Of a stretch of DNA of 64,000 bases, positions 25,369-37,541 are shown one piece after another. The DNA comes from Hyperoodon ampullatus (lineage: Eukaryota; Chordata; Mammalia; Artiodactyla; Ziphiidae), in NCBI GenBank assembly GCA_949752795.1, contig CATKHW010000011.1:472096-536095 (forward strand), written 5' to 3'. The position numbers were made by a program, and so were the translations under genes. The notes under the pieces were generated by a model, which saw only the letters and a list, made by a program, of their open reading frames with translations, searched no databases and was not told where the DNA came from. The stretch's first letter is position 1, and each line of letters opens with the position of its first letter.

Positions 25369-27107
25369 CTTGGCCAAAAAGGGCGTATGCGTTTTCTCCT
25401 GAATATATTCAGGAGAAAACGCATACGCCCTTTTTGGCCAAGTGCATCATTGTCGAAGTTGTTCCCCTCTTCCTGTGCTTTAAAGGCGATTCCAACGTAC
25501 CTCTTGAAATCTGTTTCCTGCTATTCTGCCTCGCTTTCAAGTCCGCCTCGTTGCCTTCCCTCAACAGATTTTTGGACGATAGTTGTCCTTTATTACTCGG
25601 CCAGTTTGTGAATTGCTGTGCCCCTGAGCTCCATTTTTCAACTCGTTTTTGGTGAGCTGACCGCAAGTCCAAAATTTTGGTTCAGGACCTATACTGGTTC
25701 CCGGTGGGTGGCTGAGAATTTGGTTAATTCTTCTTCCTGCCGGGAAATTACAGTGATATGTGCCCCTCCAAATGCCTAACAGCTACTCTCTCATTGGTTC
25801 TCCCTCTTCCCTTTCATCCTCTGCCAAATTGGCAACCTGTGCGAACCAAGAGGTTAAAGGGGCTGTCTCTCCAAGTTGGGAGGTTGATAGTAAAGCAGAC
25901 GGAAAGTCAAACCGGAGCACCAGGAGAGGAACTATTCGTTGAGTTTTAGAAACCTTTCGTATTCACAGTGTTTCCGTTCTCTAGGTTTCCCACACATGTT
26001 ATAGCTGTAGTAATATTCCCTTCAACCTGGAGAGTTCGGACCCATGGAATGGGTGCCATGCATTATTGCTTTAAAGGGTCTGCATTTGCTCACCCAATCT
26101 CACCAATCGTCTCAGTCCCAAGTGTCCCTCCTTATGCCACATCCAGGTGTCGTTGTAGATAGGGTCATTCCAGCCTTCATCAGAGACCCTGAAGGAATTG
26201 TAAAGAATTTCCCAGGTTTTTTGATTTGTTTTTGAAATTCCTTTTTATAGTGGGTTTGAGCTGATTCTCGCTGCCATGTTTATGCCAGTCTAGACACACT
26301 TGATTCCCTTACGGAGACATATCAATACATAGGTTTTAAGATTCTTACTAGTCAGATATTTTCCTCTGCGGGAAATATGGGGTTTTGAGTCCCTTTCGCT
26401 GAGGACGGTGTAGGTCTTGTCTATTCCATAGTTGGTTTTTGGAACGGTACCTGTGCTTATATCAAACTCTGGTTTTATGCATCACCCCACCTCTCCTTCC
26501 CCCTTAAGCAGGTATAAGAGTGTTTTCTAAATGTGAGACACTGTTCTCTTTCCTAACTCAGTTCAAGTGTAGCCATGTTTACAGGATCTTCATAAGTGAT
26601 ATCTTATGATAAGTTTCTTTTTCTGTGTGACTTATTTCACTTAGAATCATCGTACCTGAATCCACCCATTTTGCTGCTACTGGTCTTATGACATTGATTT
26701 CATGGCTGAGGGATATTCCATCGTACGTAAGTACCACAATTTTTTGAACCATGTTTATATTTTCTGGGATACTTAAGGTGTATCCAAGTTGAGGTCCTTG
26801 TATGCAGTGCAGCCCTAAATTTTGGGGTGGCTCTGTCTTATTGATTTTCAGTTTTCCCAAGGTATATTCCCTAGACTGGTAGTGCCCTTGGCTCTGTAGC
26901 TCTGTTCTTTACTTGTTTTAGGGAACAGAATGCACTCCTCCAGAGAGGCAGTTGTCAATTTACATCCCGCCCATCAGCATAACAAGGCTCCCTGTTCTCC
27001 AGGGCCTGTCTTGCCTTTCTTGTTCTTACACATTTTGTGGATGTCCCTTTTGACCGGTGGGAAGTGATACTTCTTTGTAGTGCAGATTTGCATTGCCCGC
27101 TTGCTTG
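25369..27107. repeat. Monomer U15 (1,739 bp), type A
   Basis: Perfect palindrome 25369-25442. Type A set: 'gtgcccctcc', 'gagaggaac', 'cccacacatg', 'ccaggtgtcg', 'ttttttgatttg'. The same set is in U17 and U20. Confidence 0.97.
26216..27094 (-). mobile_element. L1 3'-end relic in U15
   Basis: C-terminal frame open at 26579-26860, 'GYT' form. The tail T-run is interrupted ('ggttttttgatttg'). Confidence 0.85.
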
Positions 27108-28846
27108 CTTGGCCAAAAAGGGCGTATGCGTTTTCTCCTGAATATATTCAGGAGAAAACGCATACGCCCTTTTTGGCCAAGTGCATCATTGTCGAAGTTG
27201 TGCCCCTCTTCCTGTGCTTTAAAGGCGATTCCAACGTACCTCTTGAAATCTGTTTCCTGCTATTCTGCCTCGCTTTCAAGTCCACCTCGTTGCCTTCCCT
27301 CAACAGATTTTTGGACGATAGTTGTCCTTTATTACTCGGCCAGTTTGTGAATTGCTGTGCCCCTGAGCTCCATTTTTCAACTCGTTTTTGGTGAGCTGAC
27401 CGCAAGTCCAAAATTTTGGTTCAGGACCTATACTGGTTCCCGGTGGGTGGCTGAGAATTTGGTTAATTCTTCTTCCTGCCGGGAAATTACAGTGATATGT
27501 GCCCCTCCAAATGCCTAACAGCTACTCTCTCATTGGTTCTCCCTCTTCCCTTTCATCCTCTGCCAAATTGGCAACCTGTGCGAACCAAGAGGTTAAAGGG
27601 GCTGTCTCTCCAAGTTGGGAGGTTGATAGTAAAGCAGACGGAAAGTCAAACCGGAGCACCAGGAGAGGGACTATTCGTTGAGTTTCAGAAACCTTTCGTA
27701 TTCACAGTGTGTCCGTTCTCTAGGTTTCCCGCACATGTTATAGCTGTAGTAATATTCCCTTCAACCTGCAGAGTTCGGACCCATGGAATGGGTGCCATGC
27801 ATTATTGCTTTAAAGGGTCTGCATTTGCTCACCCAATCTCACCAATCGTCTCAGTCCCAAGTGTCCCTCCTTATGCCACATCCAGCTGTCGTTGTAGATA
27901 GGGTCATTCCAGCCTTCATCAGAGACCCTGAAGGAATTGTAAAGAATTTCCCAGTTTTTTTGTTTTGTTTTTGAAATTCCTTTTTATAGTGGGTTTGAGC
28001 TGATTCTCGCTGCCATGTTTATGCCAGTCTAGACACACTTGATTCCCTTACGGAGACATATCAATACATAGGTTTTAAGATTCTTACTAGTCAGATATTT
28101 TCCTCTGCGGGAAATATGGGGTTTTGAGTCCCTTTCACTGAGGATGGTGTAGGTCTTTTCTATTCCATAGTTGGTTTTTGGAACGGTACCTGTGCTTATA
28201 TCAAACTCTGGTTTTATGCATCACCCCACCTCTCCTTCCCCGTTAAGCAGGTATAAGAGTGTTTTCTAAATGTGAGACACTGTTCTCTTTCCTAACTCAG
28301 TTCAAGTGTAGCCATGTTTACAGGATCTTCATAAGTGATATCTTATGATAAGTTTCTTTTTCTGTGTGACTTATTTCACTTAGAATCACCGTACCTGAAT
28401 CCACCCATTTTGCTGCTACTGGTCTTATGACATTGATTTCATGGCTGAGGGATATTCCATCGTACGTAAGTACCACAATTTTTTGAACCATGTTTATATT
28501 TTCTGGGATACTTAAGTTGTATCCAAGTTGAGGTCCTTGTATGCAGTGCAGCCCTAAATTTTGGGGTGGCTCTGTCTTATTGATTTTCAGTTTTCCCAAG
28601 GTATATTCCCTAGACTGGTAGTGCCCTTGGCTCTGTAGCTCTGTTCTTTACTTGTTTTAGGGAACAGAATGCACTCCTCCAGAGAGGCATTTGTCAATTT
28701 ACATCCCGCCCATCAGCATAACAAGGCTCCCTGTTCTCCAGAACCTGTCTTGCCTTTCTTGTTCTTACACATTTTGTGGAAGTCCCTTTTGACCGGTGGG
28801 AAGTGATACTTCTTTGTAGTGCAGATTTGCATTGCCCGCTTGCTTG
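27108..28846. repeat. Monomer U16 (1,739 bp), type B
   Basis: Perfect palindrome 27108-27181. Type B set: 'gtccacctcg', 'gtttcagaaacc', 'acctgcagag'. The same set is in U18 and U21. Private 'aatcaccgtacc' and 'ccagaacctg' lie in its L1 part. Confidence 0.97.
27955..28833 (-). mobile_element. L1 3'-end relic in U16
   Basis: C-terminal frame open at 28318-28599, 'GYN' form, with private 'GTVILSE'. Confidence 0.85.
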
Positions 28847-30585
28847 CTTGGCCAAAAAGGGCGTATGCGTTTTCTCCTGAATATATTCAGGAGAAAACGC
28901 ATACGCCCTTTTTGGCCAAGTGCATCATTGTCGAAGTTGTGCCCCTCTTCCTGTGCTTTAAAGGCGATTCCAACGTACCTCTTGAAATCTGTTTCCTGCT
29001 ATTCTGCCTCGCTTTCAAGTCCGCCTCGTTGCCTTCCCTCAACAGATTTTTGGACGATAGTTGTCCTTTATTACTCGGCCAGTTTGTGAATTGCTGTGCC
29101 CCTGAGCTCCATTTTTCAACTCGTTTTTGGTGAGCTGACCGCAAGTCCAAAATTTTGGTTCAGGACCTATACTGGTTCCCGGTGGGTGGCTGAGAATTTG
29201 GTTAATTCTTCTTCCTGCCGGGAAATTACAGTGATATGTGCCCCTCCAAATGCCTAACAGCTACTCTCTCATTGGTTCTCCCTCTTCCCTTTCATCCTCT
29301 GCCAAATTGGCAACCTGTGCGAACCAAGAGGTTAAAGGGGCTGTCTCTCCAAGTTGGGAGGTTGATAGTAAAGCAGACGGAAAGTCAAACCGGAGCACCA
29401 GGAGAGGAACTATTCGTTGAGTTTTAGAAACCTTTCGTATTCACAGTGTGTCCGTTCTCTAGGTTTCCCACACATGTTATAGCTGTAGTAATATTCCCTT
29501 CAACCTGGAGAGTTCGGACCCATGGAATGGGTGCCATGCATTATTGCTTTAAAGGGTCTGCATTTGCTCACCCAATCTCACCAATCGTCTCAGTCCCAAG
29601 TGTCCCTCCTTATGCCACATCCAGGTGTCGTTGTAGATAGGGTCATTCCAGCCTTCATCAGAGACCCTGAAGGAATTGTAAAGAATTTCCCAGGTTTTTT
29701 GATTTGTTTTTGAAATTCCTTTTTATAGTGGGTTTGAGCTGATTCTCGCTGCCATGTTTATGCCAGTCTAGACACACTTGATTCCCTTACGGAGACATAT
29801 CAATACATAGGTTTTAAGATTCTTACTAGTCAGATATTTTCCTCTGCGGGAAATATGGGGTTTTGAGTCCCTTTCGCTGAGGACGGTGTAGGTCTTGTCT
29901 ATTCCATAGTTGGTTTTTGGAACGGTACCTGTGCTTATATCAAACTCTGGTTTTATGCATCACCCCACCTCTCCTTCCCCCTTAAGCAGGTATAAGAGTG
30001 TTTTCTAAATGTGAGACACTGTTCTCTTTCCTAACTCAGTTCAAGTGTAGCCATGTTTACAGGATCTTCATAAGTGATATCTTATGATAAGTTTCTTTTT
30101 CTGTGTGACTTATTTCACTTAGAATCATCGTACCTGAATCCACCCATTTTGCTGCTACTGGTCTTATGACATTGATTTCATGGCTGAGGGATATTCCATC
30201 GTACGTAAGTACCACAATTTTTTGAACCATGTTTATATTTTCTGGGATACTTAAGGTGTATCCAAGTTGAGGTCCTTGTATGCAGTGCAGCCCTAAATTT
30301 TGGGGTGGCTCTGTCTTATTGATTTTCAGTTTTCCCAAGGTATATTCCCTAGACTGGTAGTGCCCTTGGCTCTGTAGCTCTGTTCTTTACTTGTTTTAGG
30401 GAACAGAATGCACTCCTCCAGAGAGGCAGTTGTCAATTTACATCCCGCCCATCAGCATAACAAGGCTCCCTGTTCTCCAGGGCCTGTCTTGCCTTTCTTG
30501 TTCTTACACATTTTGTGGATGTCCCTTTTGACCGGTGGGAAGTGATACTTCTTTGTAGTGCAGATTTGCATTGCCCGCTTGCTTG
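28847..30585. repeat. Monomer U17 (1,739 bp), type A
   Basis: Perfect palindrome 28847-28920. Carries the type A set and agrees closely with U15 (3,478 bp away), including its L1 part. Confidence 0.97.
29694..30572 (-). mobile_element. L1 3'-end relic in U17
   Basis: C-terminal frame open at 30057-30338, 'GYT' form. Tail as in U15. Confidence 0.85.
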
Positions 30586-32324
30586 CTTGGCCAAAAAGGG
30601 CGTATGCGTTTTCTCCTGAATATATTCAGGAGAAAACGCATACGCCCTTTTTGGCCAAGTGCATCATTGTCGAAGTTGTGCCCCTCTTCCTGTGCTTTAA
30701 AGGCGATTCCAACGTACCTCTTGAAATCTGTTTCCTGCTATTCTGCCTCGCTTTCAAGTCCACCTCGTTGCCTTCCCTCAACAGATTTTTGGACGATAGT
30801 TGTCCTTTATTAATCGGCCAGTTTGTGAATTGCTGTGCCCCTGAGCTCCATTTTTCAACTCGTTTTTGGTGAGCTGACCGCAAGTCCAAAATTTTGGTTC
30901 AGGACCTATACTGGTTCCCGGTGGGTGGCTGAGAATTTGGTTAATTCTTCTTCCTGCCGGGAAATTACAGTGATATGTGCCCGTCCAAATGCCTAACAGC
31001 TACTCTCTCGTTGGTTCTCCCTCTTCCCTTTCATCCTCTGCCAAATTGGCAACCTGTGCGAACCAAGAGGTTAAAGGGGCTGTCTCTCCAAGTTGGGAGG
31101 TTGATAGTAAAGCAGACGGAAAGTCAAACCGGAGCACCAGGAGAGGGACTATTCGTTGAGTTTCAGAAACCTTTCGTATTCACAGTGTGTCCGTTCTCTA
31201 GGTTTCCCGCACATGTTATAGCTGTAGTAATATTCCCTTCAACCTGCAGAGTTCGGACCCATGGAATGGGTGCCATGCATTATTGCTTTAAAGGGTCTGC
31301 ATTTGCTCACCCAATCTCACCAATCGTCTCAGTCCCAAGTGTCCCTCCTTATGCCACATCCAGCTGTCGTTGTAGATAGGGTCATTCCAGCCTTCATCAG
31401 AGACCCTGAAGGAATTGTAAAGAATTTCCCAGTTTTTTTGTTTTGTTTTTGAAATTCCTTTTTATAGTGGGTTTGAGCTGATTCTCGCTGCCATGTTTAT
31501 GCCAGTCTAGACACACTTGATTCCCTTACGGAGACATATCAATACATAGGTTTTAAGATTCTTACTAGTCAGATATTTTCCTCTGCGGGAAATATGGGGT
31601 TTTGAGTCCCTTTCGCTGAGGACGGTGTAGGTCTTGTCTATTCCATAGTTGGTTTTTGGAACGGTACCTGTGCTTATATCAAACTCTGGTTTTATGCATC
31701 ACCCCACCTCTCCTTCCCCCTTAAGCAGGTATAAGAGTGTTTTCTAAATGTGAGACACTGTTCTCTTTCCTAACTCAGTTCAAGTGTAGCCATGTTTACA
31801 GGATCTTCATAAGTGATATCTTATGATAAGTTTCTTTTCCTGTGTGACTTATTTCACTTAGAATCATCGTACCTGAATCCACCCATTTTGCTGCTACTGG
31901 TCTTATGACATTGATTTCATGGCTGAGGGATATTCCATCGTACGTAAGTACCACAATTTTTTGAACCATGTTTATATTTTCTGGGATACTTAAGGTGTAT
32001 CCAAGTTGAGGTCCTTGTATGCAGTGCAGCCCTAAATTTTGGGGTGGCTCTGTCTTATTGATTTTCAGTTTTCCCAAAGTATATTCCCTAGACTGGTAGT
32101 GCCCTTGGCTCTGTAGCTCTGTTCTTTACTTGTTTTAGGGAACAGAATGCACTCCTCCAGAGAGGCAGTTGGCAATTTACATCCCGCCCATCAGCATAAC
32201 AAGGCTCCCTGTTCTCCAGGGCCTGTCTTGCCTTTCTTGTTCTTACACATTTTGTGGATGTCCCTTTTGACCGGTGGGAAGTGATACTTCTTTGTAGTGC
32301 AGATTTGCATTGCCCGCTTGCTTG
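30586..32324. repeat. Monomer U18 (1,739 bp), type B
   Basis: Perfect palindrome 30586-30659. Type B plus 'ttaatcggcc', shared with U21. Its L1 part has 'cttttcctgtg' and 'cccaaagtat', also shared with U21. Private 'ctctcgttgg'. Confidence 0.97.
31433..32311 (-). mobile_element. L1 3'-end relic in U18
   Basis: C-terminal frame open at 31796-32077, with 'HTGKET', shared only with U21. Confidence 0.85.
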
Positions 32325-34063
32325 CTTGGCCAAAAAGGGCGTATGCGTTTTCTCCTGAATATATTCAGGAGAAAACGCATACGCCCTTTTTGGCCAAGTG
32401 CATCATTGTGGAAGTTGTGCCCCTCTTCCTGTGCTTTAAAGGCGATTCCAACGTACCTCTTGAAATCTGTTTCCTGCTATTCTGCCTCGCTTTCAAGTCC
32501 GCCTCGTTGCCTTCCCTCAACAGATTTTTGGACGATAGTTGTCCTTTATTACTCGGCCAGTTTGTGAATTGCTGTGCCCCTGAGCTCCATTTTTCAACTC
32601 GTTTTTGGTGAGCTGACCGCAAGTCCAAAATTTTGGTTCAGGACCTATACTGGTTCCCGGTGGGTGGCTGAGAATTTGGTTAATTCTTCTTCCTGCCGGG
32701 AAATTACAGTGATATGTGCCCGTCCAAATGCCTAACAGCTACTCTCTCATTGGTTCTCCCTCTTCCCTTTCATCCTCTGCCAAATTGGCAACCTCTGCGA
32801 ACCAAGAGGTTAAAGGGGCTGTCTCTCCAAGTTGGGAGGTTGATAGTAAAGCAGACGGAAAGTCAAACCGGAGCACCAGGAGAGGGACTATGCGTTGAGT
32901 TTTAGAAACCTTTCGTATTCACAGTGTGTCCGTTCTCTAGGTTTCCTGCACATGTTATAGCTGTAGTAATATTCCCTTCAACCTGGAGAGTTCGGACCCA
33001 TGGAATGGGTGCCATGCATTATTGCTTTAAAGGGTCTGCATTTGCTCACCCAATCTCACCAATCGTCTCAGTCCCAAGTGTCCCTCCTTATGCCACATCC
33101 AGCTGTCGTTGTAGATAGGGTCATTCCAGATTTCATCAGAGACCCTGAAGGAATTGTAAAGAATTTCCCCGTTTTTTTGTTTTGTTTTTGAAATTCCTTT
33201 TTATAGTGGGTTTGAGCTGATTCTCGCTGCCATGTTTATGCCAGTCTAGACACACTTGATTCCCTTACGGAGACATATCAATACATAGGTTTTAAGATTC
33301 TTACTAGTCAGATATTTTCCTCTGCGGGAAATATGGGGTTTTGAGTCCCTTTCACTGAGGACGGTGTAGGTCTTGTCTAATCCATAGTTGGTTTTTGGAA
33401 CGGTACCTGTGCTTATATCAAACTCTGGTTTTATGCATCACCCCACCTCTCCTTCCCCCTTAAGCAGGTATAAGAGTGTTTTCTAAATGTGAGACACTGT
33501 TCTCTTTCCTAACTCAGTTCAAGTGTAGCCATGTTTACAGGATCTTCATAAGTGATATCTTATGATAAGTTTCTTTTTCTGTGTGACTTATTTCACTTAG
33601 AATCATCGTACCTGAATCCACACATTTTGCTGCTACTGGTCTTATGACATTGATTTCATGGCTGAGGGATATTCCATCGTACGTAAGTACCACAATTTTT
33701 TGAACCATGTTTATATTTTCTGGGATACTTAAGGTGTATCCAAGTTGAGGTCCTTGTATGCAGTGCAGCCCTAAATTTTGGGGTGGCTCTGTCTTATTGA
33801 TTTTCAGTTTTCCCAAGGTATATTCCCTAGACTGGTAGTGCCCTTGGCTCTGTAGCTCTGTTCTTTACTTGTTTTAGGGAACAGAATGCACTCCTCCAGA
33901 GAGGCAGTTGTCAATTTACATCCCGCCCATCAGCATAACAAGGCTCCCTGTTCTCCAGGGGCTGTCTTGCCTTTCTTGTTCTTACACATTTTGTGGATGT
34001 CCCTTTTGACCGGTGGGAAGTGATACTTCTTTGTAGTGCAGATTTGCATTGCCCGCTTGCTTG
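32325..34063. repeat. Monomer U19 (1,739 bp), type C
   Basis: Perfect palindrome 32325-32398. Type C: 'acctctgcg' and 'tttcctgcac', shared with U22. Private 'cattgtggaag', 'tctaatcc' and 'ccaggggctg'. Confidence 0.97.
33172..34050 (-). mobile_element. L1 3'-end relic in U19
   Basis: C-terminal frame open at 33535-33816, with private 'AAKCVDS'. Confidence 0.85.
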
Positions 34064-35802
34064 CTTGGCCAAAAAGGGCGTATGCGTTTTCTCCTGAATA
34101 TATTCAGGAGAAAACGCATACGCCCTTTTTGGCCAAGTGCATCATTGTCGAAGTTGTGCCCCTCTTCCTGTGCTTTAAAGGCGATTCCAACGTACCTCTT
34201 GAAATCTGTTTCCTGCTATTCTGCCTCGCTTTCAAGTCCGCCTCGTTGCCTTCCCTCAACAGATTTTTGGACGATAGTTGTCCTTTATTACTCGGCCAGT
34301 TTGTGAATTGCTGTGCCCCTGAGCTCCATTTTTCAACTCGTTTTTGGTGAGCTGACCGCAAGTCCAAAATTTTGGTTCAGGACCTATACTGGTTCCCGGT
34401 GGGTGGCTGAGAATTTGGTTAATTCTTCTTCCTGCCGGGAAATTACAGTGATATGTGCCCCTCCAAATGCCTAACAGCTACTCTCTCATTGGTTCTCCCT
34501 CTTCCCTTTCATCCTCTGCCAAATTGGCAACCTGTGCGAACCAAGAGGTTAAAGGGGCTGTCTCTCCAAGTTGGGAGGTTGATAGTAAAGCAGACGGAAA
34601 GTCAAACCGGAGCACCAGGAGAGGAACTATTCGTTGAGTTTTAGAAACCTTTCGTATTCACAGTGTGTCCGTTCTCTAGGTTTCCCACACATGTTATAGC
34701 TGTAGTAATATTCCCTTCAACCTGGAGAGTTCGGACCCATGGAATGGGTGCCATGCATTATTGCTTTAAAGGGTCTGCATTTGCTCACCCAATCTCACCA
34801 ATCGTCTCAGTCCCAAGTGTCCCTCCTTATGCCACATCCAGGTGTCGTTGTAGATAGGGTCATTCCAGCCTTCATCAGAGACCCTGAAGGAATTGTAAAG
34901 AATTTCCCAGGTTTTTTGATTTGTTTTTGAAATTCCTTTTTATAGTGGGTTTGAGCTGATTCTCGCTGCCATGTTTATGCCAGTCTAGACACACTTGATT
35001 CCCTTACGGAGACATATCAATACATAGGTTTTAAGATTCTTACTAGTCAGATATTTTCCTCTGCGGGAAATATGGGGTTTTGAGTCCCTTTCGCTGAGGA
35101 CGGTGTAGGTCTTGTCTATTCCATAGTTGGTTTTTGGAACGGTACCTGTGCTTATATCAAACTCTGGTTTTATGCATCACCCCACCTCTCCTTCCCCCTT
35201 AAGCAGGTATAAGAGTGTTTTCTAAATGTGAGACACTGTTCTCTTTCCTAACTCAGTTCAAGTGTAGCCATGTTTACAGGATCTTCATAAGTGATATCTT
35301 ATGATAAGTTTCTTTTTCTGTGTGACTTATTTCACTTAGAATCATCGTACCTGAATCCACCCATTTTGCTGCTACTGGTCTTATGACATTGATTTCATGG
35401 CTGAGGGATATTCCATCGTACGTAAGTACCACAATTTTTTGAACCATGTTTATATTTTCTGGGATACTTAAGTTGTATCCAAGTTGAGGTCCTTGTATGC
35501 AGTGCAGCCCTAAATTTTGGGGTGGCTCTGTCTTATTGATTTTCAGTTTTCCCAAGGTATATTCCCTAGACTGGTAGTGCCCTTGGCTCTGTAGCTCTGT
35601 TCTTTACTTGTTTTAGGGAACAGAATGCACTCCTCCAGAGAGGCAGTTGTCAATTTACATCCCGCCCATCAGCATAACAAGGCTCCCTGTTCTCCAGGGC
35701 CTGTCTTGCCTTTCTTGTTCTTACACATTTTGTGGATGTCCCTTTTGACCGGTGGGAAGTGATACTTCTTTGTAGTGCAGATTTGCATTGCCCGCTTGCT
35801 TG
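34064..35802. repeat. Monomer U20 (1,739 bp), type A
   Basis: Perfect palindrome 34064-34137. Type A, 5,217 bp from U17. Its L1 part has 'taagttgtatcc' where U17 has 'taaggtgtatcc'. Confidence 0.97.
34911..35789 (-). mobile_element. L1 3'-end relic in U20
   Basis: C-terminal frame open at 35274-35555, 'GYN' form. Tail as in U15 and U17. Confidence 0.85.
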
Positions 35803-37541
35803 CTTGGCCAAAAAGGGTGTATGCGTTTTCTCCTGAATATATTCAGGAGAAAACGCATACGCCCTTTTTGGCCAAGTGCATCATTGTCGAAGTTGTGCCC
35901 CTCTTCCTGTGCTTTAAAGGCGATTCCAACGTACCTCTTGAAATCTGTTTCCTGCTATTCTGCCTCGCTTTCAAGTCCACCTCGTTGCCTTCCCTCAACA
36001 GATTTTTGGACGATAGTTGTCCTTTATTAATCGGCCAGTTTGTGAATTGCTGTGCCCCTGAGCTCCATTTTTCAACTCGTTTTTGGTGAGCTGACCGCAA
36101 GTCCAAAATTTTGGTTCAGGACCTATACTGGTTCCCGGTGGGTGGCTGAGAATTTGGTTAATTTTTCTTCCTGCCGGGAAATTACAGTGATATGTGCCCC
36201 TCCAAATGCCTAACAGCTACTCTCTCATTGGTTCTCCCTCTTCCCTTTCATCCTCTGCCAAATTGGCAACCTGTGCGAACCAAGAGGTTAAAGGGGCTGT
36301 CTCTCCAAGTTGGGAGGTTGATAGTAAAGCAGACGGAAAGTCAAACCGGAGCACCAGGAGAGGGACTATTCGTTGAGTTTCAGAAACCTTTCGTATTCAC
36401 AGTGTGTCCGTTCTCTAGGTTTCCCGCACATGTTATAGCTGTAGTAATATTCCCTTCAACCTGCAGAGTTCGGACCCATGGAATGGGTGCCATGCATTAT
36501 TGCTTTAAAGGGTCTGCATTTGCTCACCCAATCTCACCAATCGTCTCAGTCCCAAGTGTCCCTCCTTATGCCACATCCAGCTGTCGTTGTAGATAGGGTC
36601 ATTCCAGCCTTCATCAGAGACCCTGAAGGAATTGTAAAGAATTTCCCAGTTTTTTTGTTTTGTTTTTGAAATTCCTTTTTATAGTGGGTTTGAGCTGATT
36701 CTCGCTGCCATGTTTATGCCAGTCTAGACACACTTGATTCCCTTACGGAGACATATCAATACATAGGTTTTAAGATTCTTACTAGTCAGATATTTTCCTC
36801 TGTGGGAAATATGGGGTTTTGAGTCCCTTTCGCTGAGGACGGTGTAGGTCTTGTCTATTCCATAGTTGGTTTTTGGAACGGTACCTGTGCTTATATCAAA
36901 CTCTGGTTTTATGCATCACCCCACCTCTCCTTCCCCCTTAAGCAGGTATAAGAGTGTTTTCTAAATGTGAGACACTGTTCTCTTTCCTAACTCAGTTCAA
37001 GTGTAGCCATGTTTACAGGATCTTCATAAGTGATATCTTATGATAAGTTTCTTTTCCTGTGTGACTTATTTCACTTAGAATCATCGTACCTGAATCCACC
37101 CATTTTGCTGCTACTGGTCTTATGACATTGATTTCATGGCTGAGGGATATTCCATCGTACGTAAGTACCACAATTTTTTGAACCATGTTTATATTTTCTG
37201 GGATACTTAAGGTGTATCCAAGTTGAGGTCCTTGTATGCAGTGCAGCCCTAAATTTTGGGGTGGCTCTGTCTTATTGATTTTCAGTTTTCCCAAAGTATA
37301 TTCCCTAGACTGGTAGTGCCCTTGGCTCTGTAGCTCTGTTCTTTACTTGTTTTAGGGAACAGAATGCACTCCTCCAGAGAGGCAGTTGGCAATTTACATC
37401 CCGCCCATCAGCATAACAAGGCTCCCTGTTCTCCAGGGCCTGTCTTGCCTTTCTTGTTCTTACACATTTTGTGGATGTCCCTTTTGACCGGTGGGAAGTG
37501 ATACTTCTTTGTAGTGCAGATTTGCATTGCCCGCTTGCTTG
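35803..37541. repeat. Monomer U21 (1,739 bp), type B
   Basis: Palindrome 35803-35876 has one CpG to TpG mismatch ('agggtgtatg'). Type B with 'ttaatcggcc', 'cttttcctgtg' and 'cccaaagtat', matching U18 5,217 bp away. Confidence 0.97.
36650..37528 (-). mobile_element. L1 3'-end relic in U21
   Basis: C-terminal frame open at 37013-37294, with 'HTGKET' as in U18. Confidence 0.85.
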
